Assembly: GCF_018129995.1 (NCBI RefSeq)
Contig: NZ_JAFCKS010000008.1
Coordinates: 1-64,000, forward strand
Source of the DNA: Bradyrhizobium sp. SZCCT0153
GTDB lineage: Bacteria > Pseudomonadota > Alphaproteobacteria > Rhizobiales > Xanthobacteraceae
Length of the DNA stretch: 64,000 nt
Reading direction: 5' to 3'
Position 1 is the first letter of the stretch. Each line of letters opens with the position of its first letter. Below, piece by piece: positions 16,872 through 25,180 of the stretch. The notes beneath the pieces were generated by a model. It had not been told where the DNA came from, ran no database searches, and worked only from the letters and a program-made list of their open reading frames with translations. The position numbers and the translations under genes are program-made.

Positions 16872-17615
16872 GTGTGGTCGGCACTCCAGGGACGCGTGAG
16901 CAATCGGCTGGCCCGGCATTTCCGCGCCGCGCCGCACCGGCTGCCCGCGCATGCGCCGATGGTGAGCTTCACCTTCGACGATGCTCCCGATAGCGCCGCA
17001 GGCGAGGGCGCCGAGCTTCTGGAGCGGCATGGCGGCCGCGGCACCTTCTATCTCGCCGGCAGCCTGATCGACCGGCCGTCGGACCACTGGCACGGCCTGT
17101 CGAACGACGCCATCGTGCGGCTTCACCGTGCCGGGCACGAGATCGCCTGCCACACCTTCTCGCACCAGAGCGCGATCAATCTCGACGAGGCCGCCATGGC
17201 CCGCGAGATCGAGCGGAACCGCAGCCATTTTCGCGGCATCGATTCCTCGATCGTGCTGGAAAATTTCGCCTATCCCTATGGGATCGCCTCGGTCTGGCGC
17301 AAGCCGCAGCTCGCCAGGACCTTCCGTTCGGCGCGCGGCATCCTTCCCGGCGTCAATCGCGACGTCATCGATCTCCAGTTCCTGCGCGCCTCGCCCCTGG
17401 TCAATTACGAGATCGATGCGGCAGGCGTCGATGGCTATTTCGACGAAGCGGTCGCGAGTGGTGGCTGGCTGATCTTCTACAGCCATGACGTCGTCGATGC
17501 GCCGAGCCCCTATGGCTGCACGCCGCACCTGATGCGCCACGCGCTAGAGGCCGCCGGGAAGCGCAACATGCCGATCGTGACGGTCGCGGAAGCGCTGCGA
17601 AGGATCGGGGCGTAG
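16872..17615 (+). CDS. Polysaccharide deacetylase (NodB-homology domain) protein
   Basis: A 247-residue carbohydrate esterase family 4 protein. NodB motif 1 is VSFTFDDAPDS with the metal/catalytic Asp pair, motif 2 is HEIACHTFSHQS with the H-x3-H metal ligands, and YPYG marks motif 3. No signal peptide is visible, so it is cytoplasmic unless the start is wrong. The start is GTG at 16872 with no strong Shine-Dalgarno sequence. It removes N- or O-acetyl groups from a polysaccharide; it is chromosomal and not in a nod cluster, so a role in exopolysaccharide or envelope sugars is more likely than Nod factor synthesis. A strong hairpin follows at 17641. Confidence 0.88.
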   Translation: MWSALQGRVSNRLARHFRAAPHRLPAHAPMVSFTFDDAPDSAAGEGAELLERHGGRGTFYLAGSLIDRPSDHWHGLSNDAIVRLHRAGHEIACHTFSHQSAINLDEAAMAREIERNRSHFRGIDSSIVLENFAYPYGIASVWRKPQLARTFRSARGILPGVNRDVIDLQFLRASPLVNYEIDAAGVDGYFDEAVASGGWLIFYSHDVVDAPSPYGCTPHLMRHALEAAGKRNMPIVTVAEALRRIGA

Positions 17616-17640
17616 CGCTTTCTCATGCGCGCATATGCCT

Positions 17641-17673
17641 CTTGTCCCTCCCGGCAAGTGGGAGAGGGACAAG
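17641..17673 (+). terminator. Hairpin terminator candidate after polysaccharide deacetylase
   Basis: CTTGTCCCTC (17641-17650) is the exact reverse complement of GAGGGACAAG (17664-17673), giving a ten-base-pair stem with a 13-base loop. It lies 25 bases after the stop codon and before recQ. Confidence 0.6.
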
Positions 17674-17746
17674 TTGGGCTTGCCACGCGGACGCCGCCAT
17701 GCGACTGGCCTTGTGACGAATCTCACGGCTTTGCCCCGACACACGC

Positions 17747-19612
17747 ATGTCCTCTCCCTCCACCGCTCCGCTGCCTGCGCCGGCCAACGGCCGCGATGCG
17801 CTGTCGGTGCTGCATTCGGTGTTCGGCCTGCCGGGGTTCCGCGGCGAGCAGGGCGAGATCATCCGGCACGTCACGGAGGGCGGCAATTGCCTGGTGCTGA
17901 TGCCGACCGGCGGCGGCAAGTCGCTGTGCTATCAATTGCCGGCGCTGCTGCGTGAAGGCTGCGGCATCGTGGTGTCGCCCCTGATTGCGCTGATGCGCGA
18001 TCAGGTCGCCGGCCTGCTCGAAGCCGGGGTCAATGCCGCCGCGCTGAACTCCTCGCTGACCCCGCAGGAAGCGTCCGACATCGAGCGGCGCCTGATCGCG
18101 GGCGATCTCGACCTGCTCTATGTCGCGCCGGAACGCCTGGTGACGCCACGCTGCCTGGCGCTGCTGGCGCAGGCGAAGGTGGCGCTGTTCGCAATCGACG
18201 AAGCGCACTGCGTCTCGCAATGGGGCCACGACTTCCGCCCGGAATATGTCGGCCTCTCCATCATCGCCGAACGTTTTCCAAATGTGCCGCGCATCGCGCT
18301 GACCGCGACCGCCGACGAGTTGACGCGCAAGGAAATCGTCGAACGGCTTCGGCTTGCGGACAGTCCGCAATTCGTCTCCAGCTTCGACCGGCCCAACATC
18401 CGCTACGAGATCGTCGACAAGCGCAATGCGGTGTCGCAACTGAAGGAGTTCATTCGGGAGCGGCACGCGGGCGATGCCGGGGTGGTCTACTGCCTGTCGC
18501 GCAATCGCGTCGAGGAAGTGGCCGCCGCGCTCGCCGATGCCGGCATTGCCGCGCTGCCCTACCACGCCGGCCTGGACAGCAGCGTACGCTCGCGCAACCA
18601 GGACCGCTTCCTCAACGAGGACGGCATCGTCATCGTGGCGACCATCGCGTTCGGCATGGGCATCGACAAGCCCGACGTCCGCTTCGTCGCCCATCTCGAT
18701 CTGCCCAAGAGCATCGAGGCCTATTACCAGGAGACGGGGCGCGCCGGTCGCGACGGCAAGCCGTCGGCGGCCTGGATGGCCTATGGCCTTTCCGACATCG
18801 TGCAGCAGCGCCGCATGATCGACGAGTCGAGCGGCTCCGACGAATTCAAGCGGGTGTCGATCGGCAAGCTCGATGCGCTCGTTGGTCTTGCCGAAACGCC
18901 GCACTGCCGGCGCCGGCGGCTGCTCGCCTATTTCGGCGAGATCGCGATGGGCGAGGCGTGCGGCAATTGCGACAACTGCCTGACGCCGCCGAAGATGCGC
19001 GACGGCAAGGTGCTGGCGCAGAAGCTGCTGTCCTGCGTCTATCGTACCGGCCAGCGTTTCGGCGCGATGCACCTGATCGACGTGCTGATCGGACGCCTCA
19101 CCGAGAAGGTGACGCAGTTCGGCCACGACAAACTGTCGGTGTTCGGCATCGGGCGCGAGCTCAACGAGAAACAGTGGCGCACCGTGCTGCGGCAGCTGGT
19201 GGCGATGGGCCATTTGCAGAGCGACAGCGAAGCTTTTGGCGCGCTGAAGCTGACGGAGTCCTCGCGCGGCGTGCTGCGCGGCGAGACCGAAGTGCAGCTG
19301 CGCGAGGACGCCCCGGCCACCCGCACCCGCGGCAGCCGTGCAAAATCCCGCCGCGGCGATCTCGCGCCGGCGGCCAGCACGCCGCAAGGCGACGTCGATC
19401 CCGAATTGCGCGCGCGGCTGCGATCCTGGCGCGCGGATATCGCGAGGGAGCGCGGCGTGCCGGCCTATGTCGTGCTGCACGACGCCACCATCGACGGCAT
19501 CGTCCGGGCCTGGCCGACCACGCTCGACGAATTGCGCAACGTGCCCGGCATCGGCGACAAGAAGCTCGAACATTACGGAGACGAGCTGCTGCAGATCGTG
19601 CGGACGCGGTAG
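17747..19612 (+). CDS. recQ: ATP-dependent DNA helicase RecQ
   Basis: A 621-residue 3'-5' DNA helicase for recombination and replication-fork repair. It has a helicase core with Walker A PTGGGKSLCYQLPA (Lys58), the DEAH box plus aromatic-rich loop IDEAHCVSQWGHDFRPEY near 151-168, and motif VI ETGRAGRDG. The RecQ zinc-binding region has cysteines CRRRRLLAYF then CGNCDNC, and a winged helix follows. A C-terminal HRDC domain includes LRNVPGIGDKKLEHYGDELL (about the last 30 residues). All signature motifs are intact and the length is normal. It appears monocistronic, with a hairpin before it and a REP-like element after it. Confidence 0.97.
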   Translation: MSSPSTAPLPAPANGRDALSVLHSVFGLPGFRGEQGEIIRHVTEGGNCLVLMPTGGGKSLCYQLPALLREGCGIVVSPLIALMRDQVAGLLEAGVNAAALNSSLTPQEASDIERRLIAGDLDLLYVAPERLVTPRCLALLAQAKVALFAIDEAHCVSQWGHDFRPEYVGLSIIAERFPNVPRIALTATADELTRKEIVERLRLADSPQFVSSFDRPNIRYEIVDKRNAVSQLKEFIRERHAGDAGVVYCLSRNRVEEVAAALADAGIAALPYHAGLDSSVRSRNQDRFLNEDGIVIVATIAFGMGIDKPDVRFVAHLDLPKSIEAYYQETGRAGRDGKPSAAWMAYGLSDIVQQRRMIDESSGSDEFKRVSIGKLDALVGLAETPHCRRRRLLAYFGEIAMGEACGNCDNCLTPPKMRDGKVLAQKLLSCVYRTGQRFGAMHLIDVLIGRLTEKVTQFGHDKLSVFGIGRELNEKQWRTVLRQLVAMGHLQSDSEAFGALKLTESSRGVLRGETEVQLREDAPATRTRGSRAKSRRGDLAPAASTPQGDVDPELRARLRSWRADIARERGVPAYVVLHDATIDGIVRAWPTTLDELRNVPGIGDKKLEHYGDELLQIVRTR

Positions 19613-19633
19613 GGGCCCCGCCAATAGCTCTGC

Positions 19634-19670
19634 TGTCATCCCGGACAAGCGCAGCGCAGATCCGGGTTCC
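19634..19670. repeat. Dispersed REP-like palindrome, copy B (inverted)
   Basis: TCCCGGACAAGCGCAGCGC begins at 19639 and pairs with ATCCGGG (19660-19666). It is the reverse complement of the copy at 54585-54613 with one base change in the loop-side core. It lies between recQ and acdS, both of which end here. A shorter related palindrome (GTCCCGGGTCAG then GCCCGGGAC) follows at about 19749-19786. Confidence 0.65.
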
Positions 19671-19817
19671 ATACTGCGTGATCTATCGATTGCGATCGGT
19701 AGGAGTACGGAACTGCAAGTCTTCGCCAAACGCCTTCCTGGGGCAATGGTCCCGGGTCAGTGCTAATTAAACGCTTGCCCGGGACAACAGGGGAGAGGAG
19801 GCGAGAGCTAGGCAACC

Positions 19818-20831
19818 TCACCCGTTCCGGAATGCATAACCGTAGCCGTTCAGCGCCGGCGCGCCGCCGAGATGGGCGTAGAGGATCTTTGCGCCCTTCT
19901 CGAAATAGCCCTTATGCGTCAGGTCGATCAGGCCCTGCATCGACTTGCCCTCGTAGACGGGATCGGTGATCATGGCTTCGAGACGCGCGGTGAGGCGGAT
20001 CGCTTCCTTGGTCTCCTCCGACGGCACGCCATAGGCGGGATAGGCGTAGTCCTCGATCAGCACGACGTCGTCTGCGACGATGTCGCTGCCGAGCTCGACA
20101 AGCTTTGCCGTGTTCTGCGCGATCGAAAGCACCTGCGCCTTGGTCTGCGCAGGGGTGAAGGAGGCGTCGATCCCGATCACCTTTCGCGCGCGGCCGTCCG
20201 CGGCGAAGCCCACCAGCATGCCGGCATGGGTGGAGCCGGTGACGGTGCAGACCACGATGTAGTCGAACTTGAAGCCGAGCTCGGCCTCCTGCTTGCGCAC
20301 CTCCTCGGCGAAGCCGACATAGCCGAGCCCGCCAAACTTGTGCACCGAGGCTCCGGCGGGAATCGCGTAGGGCTTGCCGCCCGCCGCCTTCACTTCCTCG
20401 ATCGCGTCCTCCCAGCTCTTGCGGATGCCGATGTCGAAGCCGTCGTCGACCAGACGTACGTCGGCACCCATGATGCGCGAGAGCATGATGTTGCCGACGC
20501 GGTCATAGACGGCGTCCTCGTGCGGCACCCAGGCTTCCTGCACCAGGCGGCACTTCATGCCGATCTTGGCGGCGACCGCCGCGATCATGCGGGTGTGGTT
20601 CGACTGCACCCCGCCGATCGACACCAGCGTGTCGGCGTTCGATGCGATCGCATCGGGAATGATGTATTCGAGCTTGCGCAGCTTGTTGCCGCCATAGGCG
20701 AGGCCGGAATTGCAATCCTCGCGCTTGGCATAGACCTCGACCTGGCCGCCGAGATGCTTCGACAGCCGTTCCAGCTTCTCGATGGGCGTCGGGCCGAAGG
20801 TCAGCGGATAGCGCGCGAATTTTTCCAGCAT
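19818..20831 (-). CDS. acdS: 1-aminocyclopropane-1-carboxylate (ACC) deaminase
   Basis: A 337-residue fold-type II PLP enzyme that opens ACC, the plant ethylene precursor, to 2-oxobutanoate and ammonia. Lys50 in GLAYGGNKLRKLEY binds PLP. Tyr293-Glu294 in DPVYEGKSM and Leu321 in LYAHLGGAPALNGY correspond to Tyr294, Glu295 and Leu322 of Pseudomonas AcdS, the residues that separate true ACC deaminase from D-cysteine desulfhydrase. The longest frame begins at 21248, but 139 of its residues would overlap the divergent regulator; the ATG at 20831 gives MLEKFARYPLTFGPTPIE, the standard N-terminus. Control by the adjacent Lrp-type protein is expected. Confidence 0.96.
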   Translation of the reverse strand: MLEKFARYPLTFGPTPIEKLERLSKHLGGQVEVYAKREDCNSGLAYGGNKLRKLEYIIPDAIASNADTLVSIGGVQSNHTRMIAAVAAKIGMKCRLVQEAWVPHEDAVYDRVGNIMLSRIMGADVRLVDDGFDIGIRKSWEDAIEEVKAAGGKPYAIPAGASVHKFGGLGYVGFAEEVRKQEAELGFKFDYIVVCTVTGSTHAGMLVGFAADGRARKVIGIDASFTPAQTKAQVLSIAQNTAKLVELGSDIVADDVVLIEDYAYPAYGVPSEETKEAIRLTARLEAMITDPVYEGKSMQGLIDLTHKGYFEKGAKILYAHLGGAPALNGYGYAFRNG

Positions 20832-20913
20832 GGTCAGGTCATCCCGATTGGCGTTGAGCTGGCCGCAGCGACTAGCATGGTCGGCGAGAAATGTGCTCTC
20901 GAATGCTGCACTC

Positions 20914-20967
20914 ATATTGCATGTGATCTTGCGAATATTGCCTGTTGAGATAGTGTTTCTTTCGCAA
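20914..20967. promoter_or_regulatory. Operator-like repeats between acdS and the lrp-type gene
   Basis: Within the 163-base divergent spacer, ATATTGC occurs at 20914-20920 and 20935-20941, exactly 21 bases (two helical turns) apart. TTGCGAA (20929-20935) is inverted as TTCGCAA (20961-20967), with 25 bases between the arms. Helically phased and inverted repeats of this type suit wrapping by an Lrp octamer. Assigning them to the neighbouring regulator is inference. Confidence 0.5.
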
Positions 20968-20994
20968 ATCAATCTAATAGCGGAAGTATCTTCC

Positions 20995-21459
20995 ATGTCG
21001 TCACGGCTGGATCGCGTCGACCTCAAGATATTGAGATTGCTGCAGAATAACGGTCGCCTCAGCAACGCGGAACTGGCGGGGACCGTCGCCATCAGCCCCG
21101 CCACCTGCCATCGCCGCACCCAGCGCCTGTTCGAGGACGGGTTCATCGCCGCGGTCCGCGCCATGGTCGCCCCGAAGAAGGTGGCCAAGGGCACGCTGGT
21201 GATGGTCGGCGTCGTGCTCGATCGCTCCACCCCGGAGAGCTTTGCCATCTTCGAGCAGGCGATCGCAAAACTGAAATTCGTGCTCGACTGCCACCTCGTC
21301 GCCGGCGACTTCGACTATTTCCTCAAGATCCGCGTCGGCGACATGGAGGACTTCAACCGCATCCACGGCGAGCAGCTCATCGCGCTACCCGGTGTGCGCC
21401 AGACCCGCACCTTCTTCGTGATGAAGGAGGTCGTCGACAACGCGCCGCTGGAGTTTTGA
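20995..21459 (+). CDS. Lrp/AsnC-family transcriptional regulator of acdS (LrpL/AcdR-like)
   Basis: A 154-residue regulator. The N-terminal AsnC-type winged helix is MSSRLDRVDLKILRLLQNNG followed by LSNAELAGTVAISPATCHRR. The C-terminal RAM ligand-binding domain includes HLVAGDFDYFLKIRVGD and the terminal FFVMKEV. The ATG at 20995 gives the normal length; the frame upstream to 20830 would run into acdS. The divergent arrangement matches lrpL-acdS in Rhizobium leguminosarum and acdR-acdS in Pseudomonas, where the Lrp protein activates acdS in response to ACC and leucine interferes (established knowledge). Phased repeats lie in the spacer. Confidence 0.93.
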   Translation: MSSRLDRVDLKILRLLQNNGRLSNAELAGTVAISPATCHRRTQRLFEDGFIAAVRAMVAPKKVAKGTLVMVGVVLDRSTPESFAIFEQAIAKLKFVLDCHLVAGDFDYFLKIRVGDMEDFNRIHGEQLIALPGVRQTRTFFVMKEVVDNAPLEF

Positions 21460-21504
21460 GGGGCAGCTATTGATGCGCGATCGGCGTCATGAGAGATTCA
21501 GCCG

Positions 21505-22665
21505 ATGCAGACTTTTCCCTTCCGCCATCTCAATCCGGACGGGCCGGCCTATCGGCGCGGCTGGGTCGATGAAGCCGTCGCCGCGATCGAGGCCGACCAG
21601 TGCCGCACGGCTGACACGCATCTGATCCGGCTGATCGTGCCGGCGCTATCAGGCATCGACATCTATCTGAAGGACGAGTCCACGCATCCGACCGGCAGCC
21701 TGAAGCACCGGCTGGCGCGCTCGCTGTTCCTCTACGCACTCTGCAACGGCCATATCCGCCAGGGCACGCCCGTCGTCGAGGCCTCGTCGGGCTCGACCGC
21801 GGTGTCGGAAGCCTATTTCGCGCAGATGATCGGCGTGCCCTTCTACGCGGTGATGCCGCGCACGACCTCGGCGGAGAAGATCGCCGCGATCGAGCATTTT
21901 GGCGGCAACTGCCATCTGATCGATGATGGCCGCGCGCTCTATGCGGAGGCTACCGCGCTCGCCACCCGGTTGAACGGCCACTACATGGACCAGTTCACCT
22001 TCGCCGAGCGCGCCACCGACTGGCGCGGCAACAACAACATCGCCGAGTCCATCTTCACGCAATTGACGGGCGAGCCGCGGCCGATCCCGGACTGGATCGT
22101 CATGGGCGCCGGCACCGGCGGTACGTCAGCCACCATCGGACGGTATTTGCGCTATCGCCAGTATCCGACGCGGCTGTGCGTTGCCGATGTCGAGCATTCC
22201 GCCTTCTTCGACTGCTTCCGCTTGCAGGATCGCTCCCATGTCTGCGAGCGTCCCTCGCTGATCGAAGGCGTCGGTCGCCCGCGCTGCGAGCCGTCGTTCG
22301 TTCCGGGCGTGGTCGATCGCATGATGAAGATTCCGGATGCGGCGACGATCGCAGCGATGAACGTGCTGTCGCGCCGCCTGAGGCGGACGGTCGGCGGATC
22401 CACCGGCACCAATTTCCTGGCGCTGTGCCGGCTCGCATCGGAGATGCGAAAAGCGAACGTCACGGGATCGCTGGTAACGCTGATCTGCGATTCCGGCGAA
22501 CGTTACCGGCAGACCTACTACGAGCCCACCTGGCTGAAAGCGCGGGGGCTCGACCCTGCGCCGTTCGAGGCGGCCTTGTCCTCGTTCCTCGCGACGGGAG
22601 AGCCGCTGACGCTTGCCGTCGATGACGTCGCCAATCCACAGAGCGTGGAAAATTCCGAGGCATAG
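21505..22665 (+). CDS. PLP-dependent cysteine synthase-family protein (Cds1-like)
   Basis: A 386-residue fold-type II PLP protein. The cofactor lysine is Lys67 in STHPTGSLKHRLARS, the phosphate- and substrate-binding loops are VEASSGSTAVSEAY and MGAGTGGTSATIGRY, and LICDSGERY is near the C-terminus. The HPTGSLKHRLA form resembles mycobacterial Cds1, which breaks cysteine down to sulfide, pyruvate and ammonia, more than CysK. Function as synthase or desulfhydrase cannot be decided from motifs. It follows the Lrp-type gene by 45 bases on the same strand, so it may share its transcript and its amino-acid control. Confidence 0.82.
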   Translation: MQTFPFRHLNPDGPAYRRGWVDEAVAAIEADQCRTADTHLIRLIVPALSGIDIYLKDESTHPTGSLKHRLARSLFLYALCNGHIRQGTPVVEASSGSTAVSEAYFAQMIGVPFYAVMPRTTSAEKIAAIEHFGGNCHLIDDGRALYAEATALATRLNGHYMDQFTFAERATDWRGNNNIAESIFTQLTGEPRPIPDWIVMGAGTGGTSATIGRYLRYRQYPTRLCVADVEHSAFFDCFRLQDRSHVCERPSLIEGVGRPRCEPSFVPGVVDRMMKIPDAATIAAMNVLSRRLRRTVGGSTGTNFLALCRLASEMRKANVTGSLVTLICDSGERYRQTYYEPTWLKARGLDPAPFEAALSSFLATGEPLTLAVDDVANPQSVENSEA

Positions 22666-22787
22666 GGCATACCGTCGCGTAACGTCTCCCTGCCCTTTGC
22701 AAAATTGCACGGTCGTCACGGCAACTTCACTTGCCTTGCGCGCGCACGCGGGTGAGCTTTCCACCTTCTCAACGAGGAGATCCTGCC

Positions 22788-23348
22788 GTGCGCCTTCCCA
22801 TACTCGATCCGAAAGAGCTGACCGACGAGCAGAAGCCGCTCTATGACGACATGCGAGCCGGCATTACGGACCACTTCAAGGGCTTCATAAATATGCGCGA
22901 CGACGGCGCGCTGCTCGGGCCCTGGAATCCCTGGATTCGCGAGCCGCGTTTCGGCAAGCCGGTGTGGGAGCTGGTCAAGGCGATCGCGTCGAACCCGTTG
23001 CTGCCGGCGCCGGTGCGCGAGGTTGCGATTCTCGTCACCGGCTCGCATTTCCGCTCCGGCTACGAGCTCTATGCGCATGTGCTGGTGGCCGAGCAGCGTG
23101 GCCTGTCGGACGAGAAGCTCGCGACCATCGTCGCCGGGCAGCGGCCGGTGGATCTCACCAGGCAGGAGGCCGTCGCTTACGACGTGGCATCGGCATTGGT
23201 CAGCGGCGGCGTGCTGCCGGAACTGACCTGGCGCGCTGCAGTGAAGGAGTTCGGCGAGCACGGCGCGGCCGAATTGTCCTATCTCGTCGGCGTCTATTGC
23301 ATGGTCTCGGTCACGCTCAACACCTTCGACGTGCCGGTGCCGGAATAG
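22788..23348 (+). CDS. Carboxymuconolactone decarboxylase (AhpD-like) family protein
   Basis: About 186 residues of the CMD all-helical fold. Conserved parts are PVREVAILVTGSHFRSGYELYAHVLVA (seen in parts) with the family E-x11-H spacing, and LSDEKLATIVAG. No CxxC of AhpD is present, so it is not a thiol peroxidase reductant; it resembles the wider CMD group linked to gamma-carboxymuconolactone chemistry. GTG 22788 is preferred to an upstream ATG at 22731, because GAGGAGA (22774-22780) sits seven bases before it. The substrate is unknown. Confidence 0.85.
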   Translation: MRLPILDPKELTDEQKPLYDDMRAGITDHFKGFINMRDDGALLGPWNPWIREPRFGKPVWELVKAIASNPLLPAPVREVAILVTGSHFRSGYELYAHVLVAEQRGLSDEKLATIVAGQRPVDLTRQEAVAYDVASALVSGGVLPELTWRAAVKEFGEHGAAELSYLVGVYCMVSVTLNTFDVPVPE

Positions 23349-23361
23349 ATCCTCGGTGCGA

Positions 23362-24945
23362 TCACTCCGCCGCCTTGTTCACGGGCGGCGAGGGCGACCA
23401 GGCGATGCAGCGGTTGCGGCCTTCGGCCTTGGCCTGATACAGCGCGTGATCGGCCGCGCTCATCAAGGCGTCGATGCCGGACATGCTGACGCTTGCTTCC
23501 GCAATGCCGATGCTCACGGTGACGCCGAACTGAACCTGATGGGCAGGGATGTGCGAGCTCATCACGCGCTTGCGGATGCGCTCGGCCACCGTCCTGGCAC
23601 GCGACAGGCTGGTCTCGGGCAGCAGAATCGCAAACTCCTCGCCCCCGAGGCGACCGACGATGTCCGACTTGCGCTTGCCATCGAGGCATGCGGCCGCCAC
23701 CGTCCTGATCGCGGCGTCGCCGACCGCGTGGCCGTAGCGGTCGTTGACCGATTTGAAATGATCGATGTCGAGCATCAGGACGGAAACTGCGCGGTAATAG
23801 CGCTGGAACCGGCTCCATTCTGCATCGAGAGAGTCGAGGAAGTGACGGCGGTTGTAGAGGCCGGTGAGCGGATCGGTGGTGGCGAGCGTCTCCAGCATCG
23901 CGGCCTTTTGCGTCAGATCGGTGATGTCGACATAGGTCAGCATGCGACCGCCATTCGACATCGTGGTGCAGTGGGCCCTGATGCGCCGCCCATCCGGGGT
24001 CTGAAGATCGCGCACATGGTCGCCGGCCTTGACCTCTGCGACGCGTTTGACGGGAAACTTCGTCATTTCGGTCGCCGGAAGTCCCGGCGCGCTCGCACGC
24101 TGCGCCCGGCTCACCAGCGATGCATAGGTCGGGTGGCCGGCCGCCTCCTGCTCACTCACCTCCCAGAACCGCCGCATGCGCCGGTTCATGAAGCTGGCAT
24201 TGAGATCGCGGTCGAGCAACAGCACGCCGTCTTCGACGTTCTCGAGCGCGTCGCGCAGCAATTTCAGCTCGTCGGAATAGCGTACGATGTCGGTGACGGG
24301 CGTATAGGTCAGCATCCGGCCGCCGTCGGGCAGCGGCGTGCATTGCATCCGAACGACGTCGCCGCCGGTGCGGCGCAGATCGCGCGGAGACGCGTCGCCC
24401 GCCTGTATCTGACGGACCCGCTCGGCGACATAGGCCTCAAGCTCGGCCGGCGGAACCTCGTAGGCGAGCGTATCGCGGCCGTGGTGCATCAAGGTCACGA
24501 AAGACGGATTGCTGTTGGCGACTTCGTCCGGCAACAGCCACATCCGCCGGAATGCGCGGTTGATCAGCTGCGCGCGGAGATTGGCATCCAGCAGCACGAT
24601 GCCGAGCGGGACGAAATCGAGTGCCGCGCGAAGCGCGAGCATCTGTCCGCGCATCAGCGAGTCGGCCGGCCGCCCCTGCTCGTCCCCGGGCTTTGGTTCG
24701 ACATGATCTTCCGCCCCGAGCGCAACCCCGACCTGACGGTCCGACCGCCAGAGCACACGGCAGGCGAGGATCTCCTGGCTTGCGAGCCGAAGCTGGAACC
24801 GTTCGGGCACGCCGAGGCTGCTCTGCATCTCCAGCGTTGCGCCATCCTCAGACATCCGGCGCACGACGCAATCGATGGTCGATTGACCGAAGTTGAAGAT
24901 GATCTTGCCGGCGAGAAACGTTCGTTCCGATATCAAGCGGTGCAT
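23362..24945 (-). CDS. Diguanylate cyclase with N-terminal PilZ-like and two PAS domains
   Basis: A 527-residue cytoplasmic signalling protein. Residues ~5-80 resemble a PilZ domain (IDCVVRRMSEDGATLEM), although the arginine motif that binds c-di-GMP is weak. Two PAS-like domains follow at ~105-220 (VPLGIVLLDANLRAQLINRA) and ~232-345 (VEDGVLLLDRDLNASFMNRR), each ending in RMLTY-x-VTDI or RMLTYVDITDL. The GGDEF domain carries the active GGEEF at 434-438 and an inhibitory I-site RKSD at 425-428, five residues upstream. It should make c-di-GMP with product inhibition. No membrane segment is visible. It converges with the CMD gene. Confidence 0.92.
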   Translation of the reverse strand: MHRLISERTFLAGKIIFNFGQSTIDCVVRRMSEDGATLEMQSSLGVPERFQLRLASQEILACRVLWRSDRQVGVALGAEDHVEPKPGDEQGRPADSLMRGQMLALRAALDFVPLGIVLLDANLRAQLINRAFRRMWLLPDEVANSNPSFVTLMHHGRDTLAYEVPPAELEAYVAERVRQIQAGDASPRDLRRTGGDVVRMQCTPLPDGGRMLTYTPVTDIVRYSDELKLLRDALENVEDGVLLLDRDLNASFMNRRMRRFWEVSEQEAAGHPTYASLVSRAQRASAPGLPATEMTKFPVKRVAEVKAGDHVRDLQTPDGRRIRAHCTTMSNGGRMLTYVDITDLTQKAAMLETLATTDPLTGLYNRRHFLDSLDAEWSRFQRYYRAVSVLMLDIDHFKSVNDRYGHAVGDAAIRTVAAACLDGKRKSDIVGRLGGEEFAILLPETSLSRARTVAERIRKRVMSSHIPAHQVQFGVTVSIGIAEASVSMSGIDALMSAADHALYQAKAEGRNRCIAWSPSPPVNKAAE

Positions 24946-25180
24946 TCACAACCTCCCAGGCGAAGCCGGACCAGTCTGCCGCAAGCTTATTTGCCGAGAG
25001 GTAAGGTGGTGGGCGATCGTGCGGGAGGGCTAACAATTGGTTCACGCAGCAGGCGTCGTGGCAGGGCGGCGACGAACACGAAAAGCCCTTCGTTCTCAAC
25101 GATGAGCGGTAGCAGCCGTTGCGCCGATATCCGTGAAAATGCGGCAGCCCCGCTTCACCGAAAATCCACCATGATCGCGG

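Noticed and set aside
16872..17615. Nod factor deacetylase nodB
   Set aside because: The NodB domain is present, but there are no nod neighbours and no nod-box was seen; a general polysaccharide deacetylase is the safer call.
17723..19729. Long minus-strand frame opposite recQ
   Set aside because: Antisense shadow of recQ; no motif and poor composition.
19818..21248. Extended acdS start at 21248
   Set aside because: It would overlap the divergent Lrp-type gene and add 139 residues absent from AcdS proteins; the standard N-terminus begins at 20831.
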